Of a stretch of DNA of 64,000 nucleotides, positions 28,578-37,137 are shown one piece after another. Source of the stretch: Bacillus velezensis (GTDB taxonomy: Bacteria > Bacillota > Bacilli > Bacillales > Bacillaceae); the NCBI RefSeq assembly GCF_001461825.1, contig NZ_LLZC01000022.1, positions 88,621 to 152,620 on the forward strand. The letters run 5' to 3'. The first letter of the stretch is position 1. Each line of letters opens with the position of its first letter. Position numbers and translations under genes: made by a program. The notes beneath the pieces are model-generated. The model searched no databases and was not told the origin of the DNA. It saw nothing but the letters and a program-made list of their open reading frames with translations.

Positions 28578-29448
28578 ATTTCAGCTGGAGAGGCTCCATA
28601 TGAACGTGTGAATGGTCAATGGCATGTTCCTCTTTCATCTTGCGTTCTACCTCATTTGCGATCTCATGACTCTCTTTAATGTTCAGATCTGACGGCACTT
28701 CAATGACGACATCAATATGAACGGAGCTGCCCAGATATCTCGCTTTAATATCTTTTAAACGGCTGACGCCCGCAATCTGTTCAATCGTCTTTTTATAATC
28801 AGAAATATGTTTGACATCAAAACCGTCAGTCAGCGAATGAGAGGATTCCTTAAAAATATCCCACGCGGTTTTGCAGATGATCAATCCGATGATAAACGCG
28901 GTAACCGTATCCACCCAAGCCAAATGGAACTGTGAAGCAAAAATTCCGATAAACGTGCCGATACTGACGAGCGCATCTGATTTATTATCAGCGGCCGCAG
29001 CTGAAAGGGCCTGGCTGTTTACCTTTTTGGCAAGCCCTTTCGTATAGCGGTAGACCATCAGCATCACGACGGCGCTCCCCGCGGCCGTCCAGGCGGCTAT
29101 CATATCCGGTGTTTCCTCTTTAACGGAAAAAATAGATTGCGCGGCGCTGAACAGCACTTGCATTCCGACAAGCATCATAATAATGGAAGCGATGAGTGAC
29201 GCGACGGTCTCCGCCCGAAAATGGCCGTAAGGATGATCTTCGTCAGGAGGTTTCTGAGAGATGCGCAAACCGATGAAAACAGCCGCAGATGCCACGATAT
29301 CAGTCGTATTATTTAAACCGTCGGCCTGAAGCGCTTCTGAGTGAAACAAATAACCGATCACAAGCTTCACAGCCGACAATGCCGCATATGCGCCAATACT
29401 GACAATCGCTCCGGTTTCGCCTTTTTTCAATTCATGATATCTCTCCAC
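28576..29448 (-). CDS. mneS: Manganese exporter of the cation diffusion facilitator family
   Basis: A 290-residue CDF transporter with six membrane segments and a cytosolic C-terminal domain. The metal-site motifs are ADGLNNTTDI in TM2 and ADNKSDALVS in TM5, and HPYGHFRAE is typical. The start is a GTG at 29448 behind AAGGAGG; a 15-residue in-frame extension overlaps that site. In B. subtilis the orthologue YeaB is named MneS and exports Mn(II) together with MneP. I see no MntR box that I would defend. Confidence 0.88.
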   Translation of the reverse strand: MERYHELKKGETGAIVSIGAYAALSAVKLVIGYLFHSEALQADGLNNTTDIVASAAVFIGLRISQKPPDEDHPYGHFRAETVASLIASIIMMLVGMQVLFSAAQSIFSVKEETPDMIAAWTAAGSAVVMLMVYRYTKGLAKKVNSQALSAAAADNKSDALVSIGTFIGIFASQFHLAWVDTVTAFIIGLIICKTAWDIFKESSHSLTDGFDVKHISDYKKTIEQIAGVSRLKDIKARYLGSSVHIDVVIEVPSDLNIKESHEIANEVERKMKEEHAIDHSHVHMEPLQLK

Positions 29449-29700
29449 TGAAAATCCTCCTTCCCGTTCAATTTTTCCTTCATTATCATACAAAGCGAAG
29501 ACACAGTGGGTCTATAGAAACATGATTCACTTTCCACAGAAAAATAGTAAGCATAGAACATTTATGCGCTCAGGAAACTTATTTTTATTCACGAAACCCC
29601 TCTCATCCCAATCGTATCAAGGATTCTCGCCACCCTATGTTCATGGAATTATTTTCAAACCCATTAAAACACAAAAATAACAGAAAATTATTTCTTTTCC
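29449..29700. other. Gene-free stretch upstream of mneS and gabP
   Basis: AT-rich intergenic DNA between two divergent genes. Apart from the mneS ribosome site I see no gene, repeat or hairpin; the gabP control elements begin at 29735. Confidence 0.5.
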
Positions 29701-29734
29701 TTCCGGCACCTTCTGCTGTACGGACGAGAAAAAA

Positions 29735-29786
29735 TGTCATATTTTCTTACATCATTTTCAACTGTCTGTGGCATTTATGATAGAAT
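29735..29786 (+). promoter_or_regulatory. TnrA box and promoter of gabP
   Basis: TGTCATATTTTCTTACA (29735-29751) matches the TnrA consensus TGTNANAWWWTMTNACA at every fixed position. A -10 TAGAAT lies at 29781-29786 with a weak -35. The box centre is about 50 bases upstream of the expected start, the usual place for TnrA activation under nitrogen limitation. Confidence 0.88.
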
Positions 29787-29833
29787 AATACTTGTCGGAA
29801 TATTCAGCATAAATAAACTAAAGGAGGCAAAGA

Positions 29834-31219
29834 ATGAATCAGCCTAACTCTTTATCAAAGGGATTAAAAACCCGGCATATGACTATGATTTCAATTGCCG
29901 GCGTGATCGGCGCCGGATTATTTGTCGGAAGCGGATCCGTCATTCATTCCACCGGACCCGGAGCGATTGTCTCCTACGCTTTAGCAGGATTATTAGTGAT
30001 TTTTATTATGAGAATGCTGGGGGAAATGTCCTCCGTCAACCCGACAAGCGGTTCGTTTTCACAGTACGCGCATGACGCCATCGGTCCTTGGGCCGGTTTT
30101 ACAATCGGATGGCTGTATTGGTTTTTCTGGGTCATCGTCATTGCCATTGAAGCCATTGCAGGCGCCGGAATCATACAGTACTGGTTCCCGGGCATTCCGT
30201 TATGGCTGACGAGTCTGCTTCTGACCGTGCTGTTAACACTGACGAATATTTATTCAGTTAAATCGTTCGGCGAATTTGAATACTGGCTTTCCTTAGTGAA
30301 GGTAGCGACGATCGTTGTCTTCTTAATCGCGGGATTTGCGTTCATTTTCGGAATCGTCCCCGGCAGCAAACCGGTCGGGCTGGAAAATCTGGCGGGCAGC
30401 GGCGGATTTTTCCCTAAAGGTCCAAGTTCCGTTCTGCTCGGCATCGTCGTTGTCATTTTTTCTTTCATGGGATCTGAAATCGTCGCAATCGCAGCGGGAG
30501 AAACGTCAAATCCGGTCGAATCCGTCACAAAGGCGACCCGCTCAGTCGTTTGGCGGATCATTATTTTTTACGTCGGCTCCATTGCGGTTGTGGTCACACT
30601 GCTGCCGTGGGATTCAGCCAATATTTTGGAAAGCCCCTTCGTTGCCGTTTTGAGCCATATCGGGGTTCCCGCAGCCGCTCAAATCATGAATTTCATCGTC
30701 CTGACAGCCGTTCTGTCCTGCCTGAACTCCGGGCTTTATACGACGTCACGGATGCTGTATTCACTGGCAGAGCGAAATGAAGCGCCGCGGCGTTTTATGA
30801 AATTGAGTAAAAGAGGCGTACCGGTTCAAGCCATTATCGCCGGCACCTTTTTCTCCTATATTGCCGTTGTTATGAACTACTTTTCTCCCGACTCCGTATT
30901 CTTATTTCTGGTCAATTCATCAGGGGCGATCGCACTGCTCGTTTATCTCGTCATCGCCGTCTCACATCTGAGAATGAGAAAGAAAATCGAACGGACAAAC
31001 CCTGAATCTCTTAAAATCAAAATGTGGTTCTATCCGTACTTAACCTACCTGACGATCATCGCCATTTGCGCCATCTTGTTATCTATGCTGTTTATCAGCT
31101 CAATGCGGTCTGAATTTCTGCTGACAGGATTTATTACTCTGCTGGTGCTTGCCTCATATGTATTCCGCAAAAAACAAAAACCGAAAGAGAGCGCTTCCGA
31201 AAGCCGGGTTGCGCAATAA
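29834..31219 (+). CDS. gabP: Gamma-aminobutyrate permease GabP
   Basis: A 461-residue amino-acid/polyamine/organocation (APC) transporter with 12 membrane segments. The TM1 motif is ISIAGVIGAGLFVGSGSVI, and GEMSSVNPTSGSF is typical of the subfamily. It imports GABA and related compounds. The ribosome site is AAAGGAGG. The perfect TnrA box upstream fits nitrogen-limitation control, and an intrinsic terminator follows. Confidence 0.92.
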   Translation: MNQPNSLSKGLKTRHMTMISIAGVIGAGLFVGSGSVIHSTGPGAIVSYALAGLLVIFIMRMLGEMSSVNPTSGSFSQYAHDAIGPWAGFTIGWLYWFFWVIVIAIEAIAGAGIIQYWFPGIPLWLTSLLLTVLLTLTNIYSVKSFGEFEYWLSLVKVATIVVFLIAGFAFIFGIVPGSKPVGLENLAGSGGFFPKGPSSVLLGIVVVIFSFMGSEIVAIAAGETSNPVESVTKATRSVVWRIIIFYVGSIAVVVTLLPWDSANILESPFVAVLSHIGVPAAAQIMNFIVLTAVLSCLNSGLYTTSRMLYSLAERNEAPRRFMKLSKRGVPVQAIIAGTFFSYIAVVMNYFSPDSVFLFLVNSSGAIALLVYLVIAVSHLRMRKKIERTNPESLKIKMWFYPYLTYLTIIAICAILLSMLFISSMRSEFLLTGFITLLVLASYVFRKKQKPKESASESRVAQ

Positions 31220-31223
31220 CCGC

Positions 31224-31258
31224 AAACACCCTCCTCAAAAAAGGGCGGGTGTTTTTTT
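31224..31258 (+). terminator. gabP terminator
   Basis: AAACACCC and GGGTGTTT arms around a short loop, then a T-run. Confidence 0.88.
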
Positions 31259-31327
31259 AACCAACCTGTTCAAGGCAGCATTAACTGTAGTACAGGATTT
31301 CAATAAATGATAAGGACAGGATGAAAA

Positions 31328-32866
31328 ATGGCACTAGAAAAATTTGCAGATGAACTGCCGATTATCGAAACACTCCAGCCGCAGAAGAAATCAGACGGCA
31401 GCACGTATTATGAAGTCACCATGAAGGAATGCTTTCACAAGCTGCACCGCGATCTCCCGCCGACCCGGCTGTGGGGGTATAACGGTTTATTTCCCGGCCC
31501 GACGATCGACGTGAACCAAGATGAGAACGTCTATATTAAATGGATGAATGACCTTCCGGATAAGCATTTTCTGCCTGTGGATCATACCATTCACCATTCA
31601 GAAAGCGGCCATCAGGAACCCGATGTCAAAACCGTCGTCCATTTACACGGAGGAGCAACCCCGCCGGACAGCGACGGCTACCCGGAAGCCTGGTTCACAA
31701 AGGATTTTAAGGAAACGGGTCCTTATTTTGAGAAAGAGGTATACCATTATCCAAACAAACAGCGCGGGGCTCTGTTATGGTATCACGATCACGCCATGGC
31801 GATTACGAGGCTCAATGTGTTCGCGGGGCTTGCCGGGATGTATATCATCCGCGAGCGAAAAGAAAAGCAGCTGAAGCTTCCCTCCGGAGAGTATGACGTA
31901 CCGCTTATGATTTTGGACCGCACGTTAAATGACGACGGTTCCTTGTCTTATCCGAGCGGACCTGCTAACCCTTCCGAAACGCTGCCCGACCCTTCCATCG
32001 TCCCGTTTTTTTGCGGAAATACCATTCTCGTCAATGGTAAAGCGTGGCCGTATATGGAAGTTGAACCGCGGACATATCGTTTCCGCATCCTTAATGCCTC
32101 CAATACAAGAACATTTTCTCTCTCGCTCAATAACGGCGGGAAGTTTATCCAAATCGGTTCTGACGGCGGACTGCTTCCCCGCTCTGTCAAAACACAATCT
32201 ATCAGCTTAGCCCCGGCAGAGCGGTATGATGTGCTCATCGATTTCTCCGCCTTTGACGGAGAACATATCATTTTAACGAACGGCACCGGCTGCGGGGGCG
32301 ACGCCGATCCGGATACAGACGCCAATGTGATGCAATTCCGCGTCACAAAACCGCTGAAGGGAGAAGACACAAGCCGTAAGCCTAAATATCTTTCAACAAT
32401 GCCTAATGTGACATCAAAGAGAATACACAATATCAGGACGCTTAAACTCACAAATACGCAAGACAAATACGGCCGGCCCGTTTTGACGCTGAATAACAAG
32501 CGATGGCATGATCCTGTGACAGAAGCGCCGAAGCTCGGCACAACGGAAATCTGGTCGATTATCAATCCGATGGGGGGCACCCATCCGATACACCTGCACC
32601 TTGTCTCCTTCCAAATCCTTGACCGGCGCCCTTTTGACTTAGAGCGTTATAACAAATTCGGCGACATTGTGTATACAGGCCCCGCCGTCCCGCCTCCTCC
32701 AAGTGAGAAAGGCTGGAAAGATACCGTGCAGGCGCACTCGGGAGAGGTCATCAGAATCGCGGCGACTTTCGCTCCTTACAGCGGACGCTACGTATGGCAC
32801 TGTCATATTTTAGAGCACGAAGATTACGACATGATGAGACCGATGGACGTCACGGATAAGCAGTAA
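31328..32866 (+). CDS. cotA: Spore coat laccase CotA
   Basis: A 512-residue multicopper oxidase of the outer spore coat, responsible for the brown spore pigment and used as a thermostable laccase. All copper motifs are present: HLHGG (about residues 105-109), WYHDHAM (about 152-158), HPIHLHLVSF (about 418-427) and HCHILEHEDYDMM (about 490-502), with Met as the axial T1 ligand. There is no signal peptide, as expected for a coat protein loaded from the mother cell. A sigma-K-like promoter is expected upstream; I see only a partial match. Confidence 0.96.
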   Translation: MALEKFADELPIIETLQPQKKSDGSTYYEVTMKECFHKLHRDLPPTRLWGYNGLFPGPTIDVNQDENVYIKWMNDLPDKHFLPVDHTIHHSESGHQEPDVKTVVHLHGGATPPDSDGYPEAWFTKDFKETGPYFEKEVYHYPNKQRGALLWYHDHAMAITRLNVFAGLAGMYIIRERKEKQLKLPSGEYDVPLMILDRTLNDDGSLSYPSGPANPSETLPDPSIVPFFCGNTILVNGKAWPYMEVEPRTYRFRILNASNTRTFSLSLNNGGKFIQIGSDGGLLPRSVKTQSISLAPAERYDVLIDFSAFDGEHIILTNGTGCGGDADPDTDANVMQFRVTKPLKGEDTSRKPKYLSTMPNVTSKRIHNIRTLKLTNTQDKYGRPVLTLNNKRWHDPVTEAPKLGTTEIWSIINPMGGTHPIHLHLVSFQILDRRPFDLERYNKFGDIVYTGPAVPPPPSEKGWKDTVQAHSGEVIRIAATFAPYSGRYVWHCHILEHEDYDMMRPMDVTDKQ

Positions 32867-32874
32867 ACAAACAT

Positions 32875-32902
32875 CCCCCTTTTCTGAGAGGGGCTTTTTT
32901 AT
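32875..32902 (+). terminator. cotA terminator
   Basis: CCCCTTTTCTGAGAGGGG stem-loop followed by CTTTTTTATTT. Confidence 0.85.
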
Positions 32903-33069
32903 TTATCCAAAAAGAAAAAATAAGAAGACACTTATTTGCATATACTGTAATAACAGGAAGACGGTGCACCCTCATTGGAAATCTGGATAGAAAAAGGAAT
33001 TAGGAGATTAGGGAAAAGTATGAGACAATGAAGGAGTGCACGAAAATTCATAAGGGAAGAAGTGACTTT

Positions 33070-33279
33070 ATGTCTTACTACAACAAACGTAATCAGGAAC
33101 CGCTGCCTAAAGAAGATGTCAGTACGTGGGAATGCACAAAAGAGGACTGTATCGGCTGGAGCAGAAAGAATTTTGCCGGCAGTGATACCCCGACTTGCCC
33201 CCTTTGCGGCAGTAAAATGATCGACGGCGTCCGTTCGTTGGTAAATCTCCAAAACAATAATCAAACGGCATCAAGTTAG
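33070..33279 (+). CDS. ydjO: YdjO-family cold-inducible zinc-ribbon-like protein
   Basis: A 69-residue protein with two Cys pairs (WECTKEDC near residues 18-25 and PTCPLCGSKM near 43-52), which suggest a zinc site. It is the family Pfam labels cold-inducible protein YdjO. The ATG at 33070 gives the family length; an in-frame ATG 14 codons upstream is not supported. The ribosome site is weak (GGGAAG). The function is unknown. Confidence 0.87.
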   Translation: MSYYNKRNQEPLPKEDVSTWECTKEDCIGWSRKNFAGSDTPTCPLCGSKMIDGVRSLVNLQNNNQTASS

Positions 33280-33308
33280 ACCTCCCTTTTACGAGTCTCA
33301 ACATAGAG

Positions 33309-33341
33309 AAGGCCTCCATGTCTCATGAGAGGCCTTTGCGT
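33309..33341 (+). terminator. Hairpin after ydjO
   Basis: AAGGCCTC and GAGAGGCCTT arms around a 10-base loop, followed by only a short T-run. Confidence 0.6.
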
Positions 33342-33371
33342 TATCATGTCCTTTTATGATGCAAAGGAGCA

Positions 33372-33536
33372 ATGAACATGAAAAACGATCGGCAGCAGAA
33401 AGATCTGAAGGAATTGGCAAAACGGCGGAAAATGAACCTTGCCGCACAGTCATTCATCGAAACGCTTCATTTTGCCGTTCCGATTCTCCGTTTTTTCAAA
33501 TGGCTCGCCTCAGCCGCAGCCAGCTTTGTTCATTAA
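33372..33536 (+). CDS. Small basic/amphipathic 54-residue protein
   Basis: A complete short gene: AAAGGAG, then ATG at 33372 (a second ATG follows two codons later), 54 codons and TAA. The product starts MNMKNDRQQKDLKELAKRRK, is strongly basic in its first 20 residues, and becomes hydrophobic at the C-terminus (FAVPILRFFKWLASAAASFV). It has its own ribosome site and an immediate terminator, so it looks real. I do not recognise the family. A membrane-associated small protein is possible. Confidence 0.65.
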   Translation: MNMKNDRQQKDLKELAKRRKMNLAAQSFIETLHFAVPILRFFKWLASAAASFVH

Positions 33537-33567
33537 AAAACACCCAGCGGGCGCTGAGTGTTTTTTT
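33535..33567. terminator. Bidirectional terminator between the small gene and ydjN
   Basis: AACACCCAGC and GCTGAGTGTT arms with a four-base loop, A-run on the left and seven T on the right. It serves the plus-strand small gene and the minus-strand ydjN. Confidence 0.88.
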
Positions 33568-34613
33568 CATGATTGGATGACGGAAAAACTGTTGATAATG
33601 CCGTTGTCATTTTCCCAGACTTTTTCGCATTTTTTCGTATCCAAATGATAAGCATAAATGGTCCGGACCTTCGCATTCCGCCCCGTTTCATCCTTCAGAC
33701 GCTTAGCGCCTTTTGCTTCCGCCATGAAATAAATGATGCTGCCGTCTTTAGAAAACTGAGGCTGGGCATCAATCAGCGGAGCGAAGTCCTTCCCGTTTGA
33801 GATAATCGTTTCATCTTTTTTCGTTTTGACATTCATCAGACGGATGGACGCTTTTTGTTCCGTCCCTTTTTGGGTATAAGATGTAAAGACAAGGTTCTTT
33901 CCGTCCGGTGACACCGCCACGTCGCTGATAAACTGTTCAAGGTTTGTCAGATCCTGAAGGTGTTCGCCCGCTCCTGCCGCAAACCGGATATTCGTCGGTT
34001 CAGGGTCAATCCCCTTCTCATTTGCCTCATCCGTTTTTTGATAATCCTCTTTTACGGAATAATGCAGAAGCGCAAAATCGTTTTGGCTGCGGTTATAAAA
34101 GAAGCTGCTTACACTGTCGTCTTTCTCATCGGCGGCGGGATACAGATTTTCATAACGTTTCGTTTTCAAATCAAAAGATGCGAGACGGAAAATATCTTCA
34201 TCCGCTTTTCCGAGACGGAAATAAATGTGCGTCAGATCCTTTGATAAAAACAGACTGTCAGCGCTTGCCGTTCCTTTATAAAGCACCGTCTTCTTTTTCG
34301 TCTTCAGATCAAGCTTATACAGACGCATCTCATTTTGGTCATTATTCCCGACAAAATAGAGCACCTGATGGGCATCATCCAGCGCAAACGCCGGATATGC
34401 CGAAAGCTTTTCCTCGTACAGCACGCGGCCGTCCTCGTAATATTTCGTCATCAGATCTTTGTCTGTAATGGAAACAAGCAGCTTGTCATGACCGCCGGAG
34501 ACAACGGCTTTCCCGCCGCCGTGGCTTTTTCCTTTAATCAGTAAAACGGCCGCGATGACCGCCGCCGCCAAAACGGCGGCCAGCAACATCCAGATCCATC
34601 GTTTCTTCTTCAT
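33567..34613 (-). CDS. ydjN: Membrane-anchored beta-propeller-like protein YdjN
   Basis: A 348-residue protein with an N-terminal membrane anchor (WIWMLLAAVLAAAVIAAVLL, about residues 6-25) and an extracytoplasmic domain of TolB/WD40-like repeats, for example DVAVSPDGKNLVFTSYT and QPQFSKDGSIIYFMAE. The ATG at 34613 follows GGAGAG by seven bases. The function is unknown in B. subtilis as far as I know. Confidence 0.82.
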   Translation of the reverse strand: MKKKRWIWMLLAAVLAAAVIAAVLLIKGKSHGGGKAVVSGGHDKLLVSITDKDLMTKYYEDGRVLYEEKLSAYPAFALDDAHQVLYFVGNNDQNEMRLYKLDLKTKKKTVLYKGTASADSLFLSKDLTHIYFRLGKADEDIFRLASFDLKTKRYENLYPAADEKDDSVSSFFYNRSQNDFALLHYSVKEDYQKTDEANEKGIDPEPTNIRFAAGAGEHLQDLTNLEQFISDVAVSPDGKNLVFTSYTQKGTEQKASIRLMNVKTKKDETIISNGKDFAPLIDAQPQFSKDGSIIYFMAEAKGAKRLKDETGRNAKVRTIYAYHLDTKKCEKVWENDNGIINSFSVIQS

Positions 34614-34678
34614 TATCAATCTCTCCGTCAATCAGAAAAAGCAAGAATCAGTGTCCTTGCTTTTTAAGATGGTCTATT

Positions 34679-35047
34679 TTAATAGCTGTAGTGTCCGGAT
34701 ACTCTTCCTTTGCTTAATGGATATCCAAGCGCTTTGAACGCTTTCGGGCTGACATCCAATACGGCATTCGGCATACGGCCTACATCATTTTTGTATACGG
34801 TGATAACCTTTTTCGGTTTTGCTTTGGCATAAGCTCTGATTTTCGTTCCGTTTCTCGGAACGTCAAATCCTAATTTTGTCGCGCAATCCCAGTGTCCCAG
34901 TTTTTTACCGGAAGATCCTTTTTTACCGACTCCATTATACCATGTAATATTTCCGTTCACTTTTTTAGCACTTGCATCAGAAGAGTAACTGATCGCTCCC
35001 AGCGTGCTTCCTGCTAAAATCAATAAGGCTAAGAATAACTTCTTCAA
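34679..35047 (-). CDS. ydjM: Secreted RlpA/expansin-like protein YdjM (WalR regulon)
   Basis: A 122-residue secreted protein. The TTG at 35047 follows AGGAGG by eight bases and gives a clear signal peptide, (M)KKLFLALLILAGSTLGAISY, with cleavage likely after SDASA. The mature part (GNITWYNGVGKKGSSGKKLG, then the DVGRMPNAVLDVSPKAFKAL double-psi-barrel motif) is RlpA-like. In B. subtilis YdjM is cell-wall associated and controlled by WalRK. A perfect WalR box lies upstream here. Confidence 0.88.
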   Translation of the reverse strand: MKKLFLALLILAGSTLGAISYSSDASAKKVNGNITWYNGVGKKGSSGKKLGHWDCATKLGFDVPRNGTKIRAYAKAKPKKVITVYKNDVGRMPNAVLDVSPKAFKALGYPLSKGRVSGHYSY

Positions 35048-35081
35048 GCTTTCGTCCTCCTGATTCTTTATTCTAGGCAAA

Positions 35082-35136
35082 ATTATACACCAAGAAGACG
35101 ATTATAATATTTCAATCACTTTACATGTTCATTACA
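35082..35136 (-). promoter_or_regulatory. WalR box and ydjM promoter
   Basis: The minus strand carries TGTAAT-N5-TGTAAA (35120-35136), a perfect WalR direct repeat. TATAAT -10 candidates lie at 35101-35106 and 35082-35087; the latter places the box at about -50, the normal position for WalR activation. Confidence 0.82.
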
Positions 35137-35267
35137 ACGTGATGAGACATGCACATAACGACGGCACAATTTCCTGTTCTATATAATTCCATGGTAAATT
35201 ATACTACAAAATTTAATTCATTAGCGTTATAATATTCATAGAGTATTTCTGCATTCAATATGGACTT

Positions 35268-35296
35268 TTTATAAGGCCTATTGATAGTTGCATAAT
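35268..35296 (+). promoter_or_regulatory. Candidate bdhA promoter
   Basis: TTTATA (35268-35273), 17 bases, CATAAT (35291-35296), about 115 bases ahead of bdhA. The rest of the gap between 35137 and 35410 is AT-rich with no gene or clear operator. Confidence 0.35.
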
Positions 35297-35410
35297 ATGA
35301 TATATTTTGAGAAATCAGGCTTTAGGAAGCAGGCACTTTATTCCTTTTAACCGTGGTTCATATTGATCATGTACCTATACTCGTTTCAATCAGACTAGGA
35401 GTGATAATCA

Positions 35411-36451
35411 ATGAAAGCGGCAAGATGGCACAATCAAAAAGACATTCGAATCGAAAACATTGATGAACCTAAAGCAGAACCGGGTAAAGTCAAAATTAAA
35501 GTCAAATGGTGCGGGATTTGCGGAAGCGACCTTCATGAATATTTGGGAGGCCCGATCTTTATTCCGGTCGGCAAACCTCATCCGTTAACAAACGAAATGG
35601 CGCCCGTCACGATGGGTCACGAATTCTCAGGAGAAGTCGTTGAAGTGGGCGAAGGCGTCAAAAATTACAGCGTCGGCGACCGTGTCGTCGTGGAACCGAT
35701 TTTTGCCACACACGGACATCAGGGAGCCTATAACCTTGATGAACAAATGGGATTCTTAGGCTTAGCCGGAGGCGGCGGCGGATTTTCTGAATATGTATCC
35801 GTTGACGAAGAATTGCTGTTTAAGCTTCCTGAAGAGCTTTCTTACGAACAGGGCGCGCTTGTTGAGCCGTCAGCGGTAGCGCTTTACGCCGTCCGCCAAA
35901 GCAAATTAAAAGCGGGCGACAAGGCGGCAGTTTTTGGCTGCGGACCGATCGGGCTGCTTGTGATTGAAGCCCTGAAAGCGGCCGGCGCCACAGATATTTA
36001 CGCGGTTGAACTTTCACCGGAACGTCAGGAAAAAGCGAAAGAACTCGGCGCTATCATCATTGATCCGTCAAAAACGGACGATGTCGTTGAAGAAATCGCT
36101 AAACGCACAAACGGCGGCGTTGATGTTTCTTATGAAGTAACAGGCGTTCCTGTCGTTCTCCGCCAGGCAATCCAGTCAACAAACATTGCCGGTGAAACGG
36201 TTATCGTCAGCATCTGGGAAAAAGGAGCGGAAATTCATCCGAACGATATCGTCATCAAAGAACGGACCGTAAAAGGCATTATCGGATACCGTGACATCTT
36301 CCCTTCCGTTCTTGCACTGATGAAAGAGGGCTACTTCTCAGCAGATAAGCTCGTCACTAAAAAAATCGTGCTCGACGACCTGATTGAAGAAGGCTTCGGC
36401 GCTTTAATCAAAGAGAAAAACCAAGTGAAAATCTTAGTCAAACCGAACTAA
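35411..36451 (+). CDS. bdhA: Acetoin reductase / (R,R)-2,3-butanediol dehydrogenase
   Basis: A 346-residue zinc-dependent medium-chain dehydrogenase that interconverts acetoin and 2,3-butanediol in fermentative overflow metabolism. Catalytic zinc ligands are in WCGICGSDLHEY (Cys about 37) and VTMGHEFSGEVVEVGEG (His about 70); the NAD-binding motif is VFGCGPIGLLVIEALKAAG. The four-cysteine structural zinc loop of many relatives is absent (EPIFATHGHQGAYNLDEQ). The ribosome site is AGGAG; an intrinsic terminator follows. Confidence 0.94.
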   Translation: MKAARWHNQKDIRIENIDEPKAEPGKVKIKVKWCGICGSDLHEYLGGPIFIPVGKPHPLTNEMAPVTMGHEFSGEVVEVGEGVKNYSVGDRVVVEPIFATHGHQGAYNLDEQMGFLGLAGGGGGFSEYVSVDEELLFKLPEELSYEQGALVEPSAVALYAVRQSKLKAGDKAAVFGCGPIGLLVIEALKAAGATDIYAVELSPERQEKAKELGAIIIDPSKTDDVVEEIAKRTNGGVDVSYEVTGVPVVLRQAIQSTNIAGETVIVSIWEKGAEIHPNDIVIKERTVKGIIGYRDIFPSVLALMKEGYFSADKLVTKKIVLDDLIEEGFGALIKEKNQVKILVKPN

Positions 36452-36480
36452 ACCGTTCAGCTGAATATCAGACACATCCG

Positions 36481-36508
36481 AAAAAGAGCCGTTCCGGCTC
36501 TTTTTTTC
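36481..36508 (+). terminator. bdhA terminator
   Basis: AAAAAGAGCC, a four-base loop, then GGCTCTTTTTTT. Confidence 0.92.
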
Positions 36509-36556
36509 ATCTCATCGTCTTTCCTTCCTTTTCCTTTTAAAAATGATCCCCTCTGC

Positions 36557-36585
36557 GCAAACTATTTTTCACCCTGTCCCGTCTA
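36557..36585 (+). promoter_or_regulatory. SigV-type autoregulatory promoter of sigV
   Basis: GCAAAC (36557-36562), 17 bases, CGTCTA (36580-36585), about 55 bases before sigV. The CGTCTA -10 recurs upstream of oatA, the known SigV target. Confidence 0.65.
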
Positions 36586-36639
36586 TCCTTAGGCAGCAGC
36601 CTATGATACGTATTTTTAAAAAAGGAGCCCTTTGAAGCA

Positions 36640-37137
36640 ATGAAGAACGAAACAGCCAAAGCGTCGCTTGTGACGTGCATAACTGAGCGCAAGGAAGACT
36701 TTTACCGGCTTGCGTACAGTTACGTAAAGAACAAGGATGACGCGTTAGATATTGTTCAGGAATCAATTCAAAAAGCGCTGACATCGGTCGAATCCGTCAA
36801 AAACCCCGATGTGATCAAAAGCTGGTTTTATAAAATTTTAGTGCGCACGGCCATTGATTTTCTCCGCAAACAGAAAAAACTGAAAGTGATGGACGATGAA
36901 ACGATCGAGTTTTTAAGCCGCGGAAAGGAAGATCACTACAAAGACACAGACCTTCACGAAGCGCTTGATGACCTGCCGCATCAATATAAAACCATTATCA
37001 TTCTGCGTTTCTTTGAAGACCTGAAATTAGAAGAAATCGCGGACATCACGGGGGAAAACATCAACACCGTCAAAACACGCCTTTACAGGGGGCTGAAGCT
37101 CATGCGCATTCAGCTGACGAAGGAGGATCTTTCTTAA
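36640..37137 (+). CDS. sigV: ECF sigma factor SigV
   Basis: A 165-residue ECF sigma factor that responds to lysozyme in B. subtilis. Region 2 is YRLAYSYVKNKDDALDIVQE (about residues 22-41) and region 4 includes FFEDLKLEEIADITGENINT. The sequence is close to B. subtilis SigV as I remember it. AAGGAG lies about 12 bases upstream of the ATG. Its stop overlaps the rsiV ATG by one base, so sigma and anti-sigma are coupled. In B. subtilis 168 the sigV locus is elsewhere (the yrh region), so its place beside bdhA is a rearrangement. Confidence 0.9.
   Translation: MKNETAKASLVTCITERKEDFYRLAYSYVKNKDDALDIVQESIQKALTSVESVKNPDVIKSWFYKILVRTAIDFLRKQKKLKVMDDETIEFLSRGKEDHYKDTDLHEALDDLPHQYKTIIILRFFEDLKLEEIADITGENINTVKTRLYRGLKLMRIQLTKEDLS

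Noticed and set aside
31260..31320. Sigma-K promoter for cotA
   Set aside because: Only a partial CATANNNTA match (CATTAACTG) is present; expected from biology but not defensible from the sequence alone.
31948..32580. 210-codon open frame on the minus strand inside cotA
   Set aside because: It lies wholly within the certain cotA coding region, with composition explained by the opposite frame.
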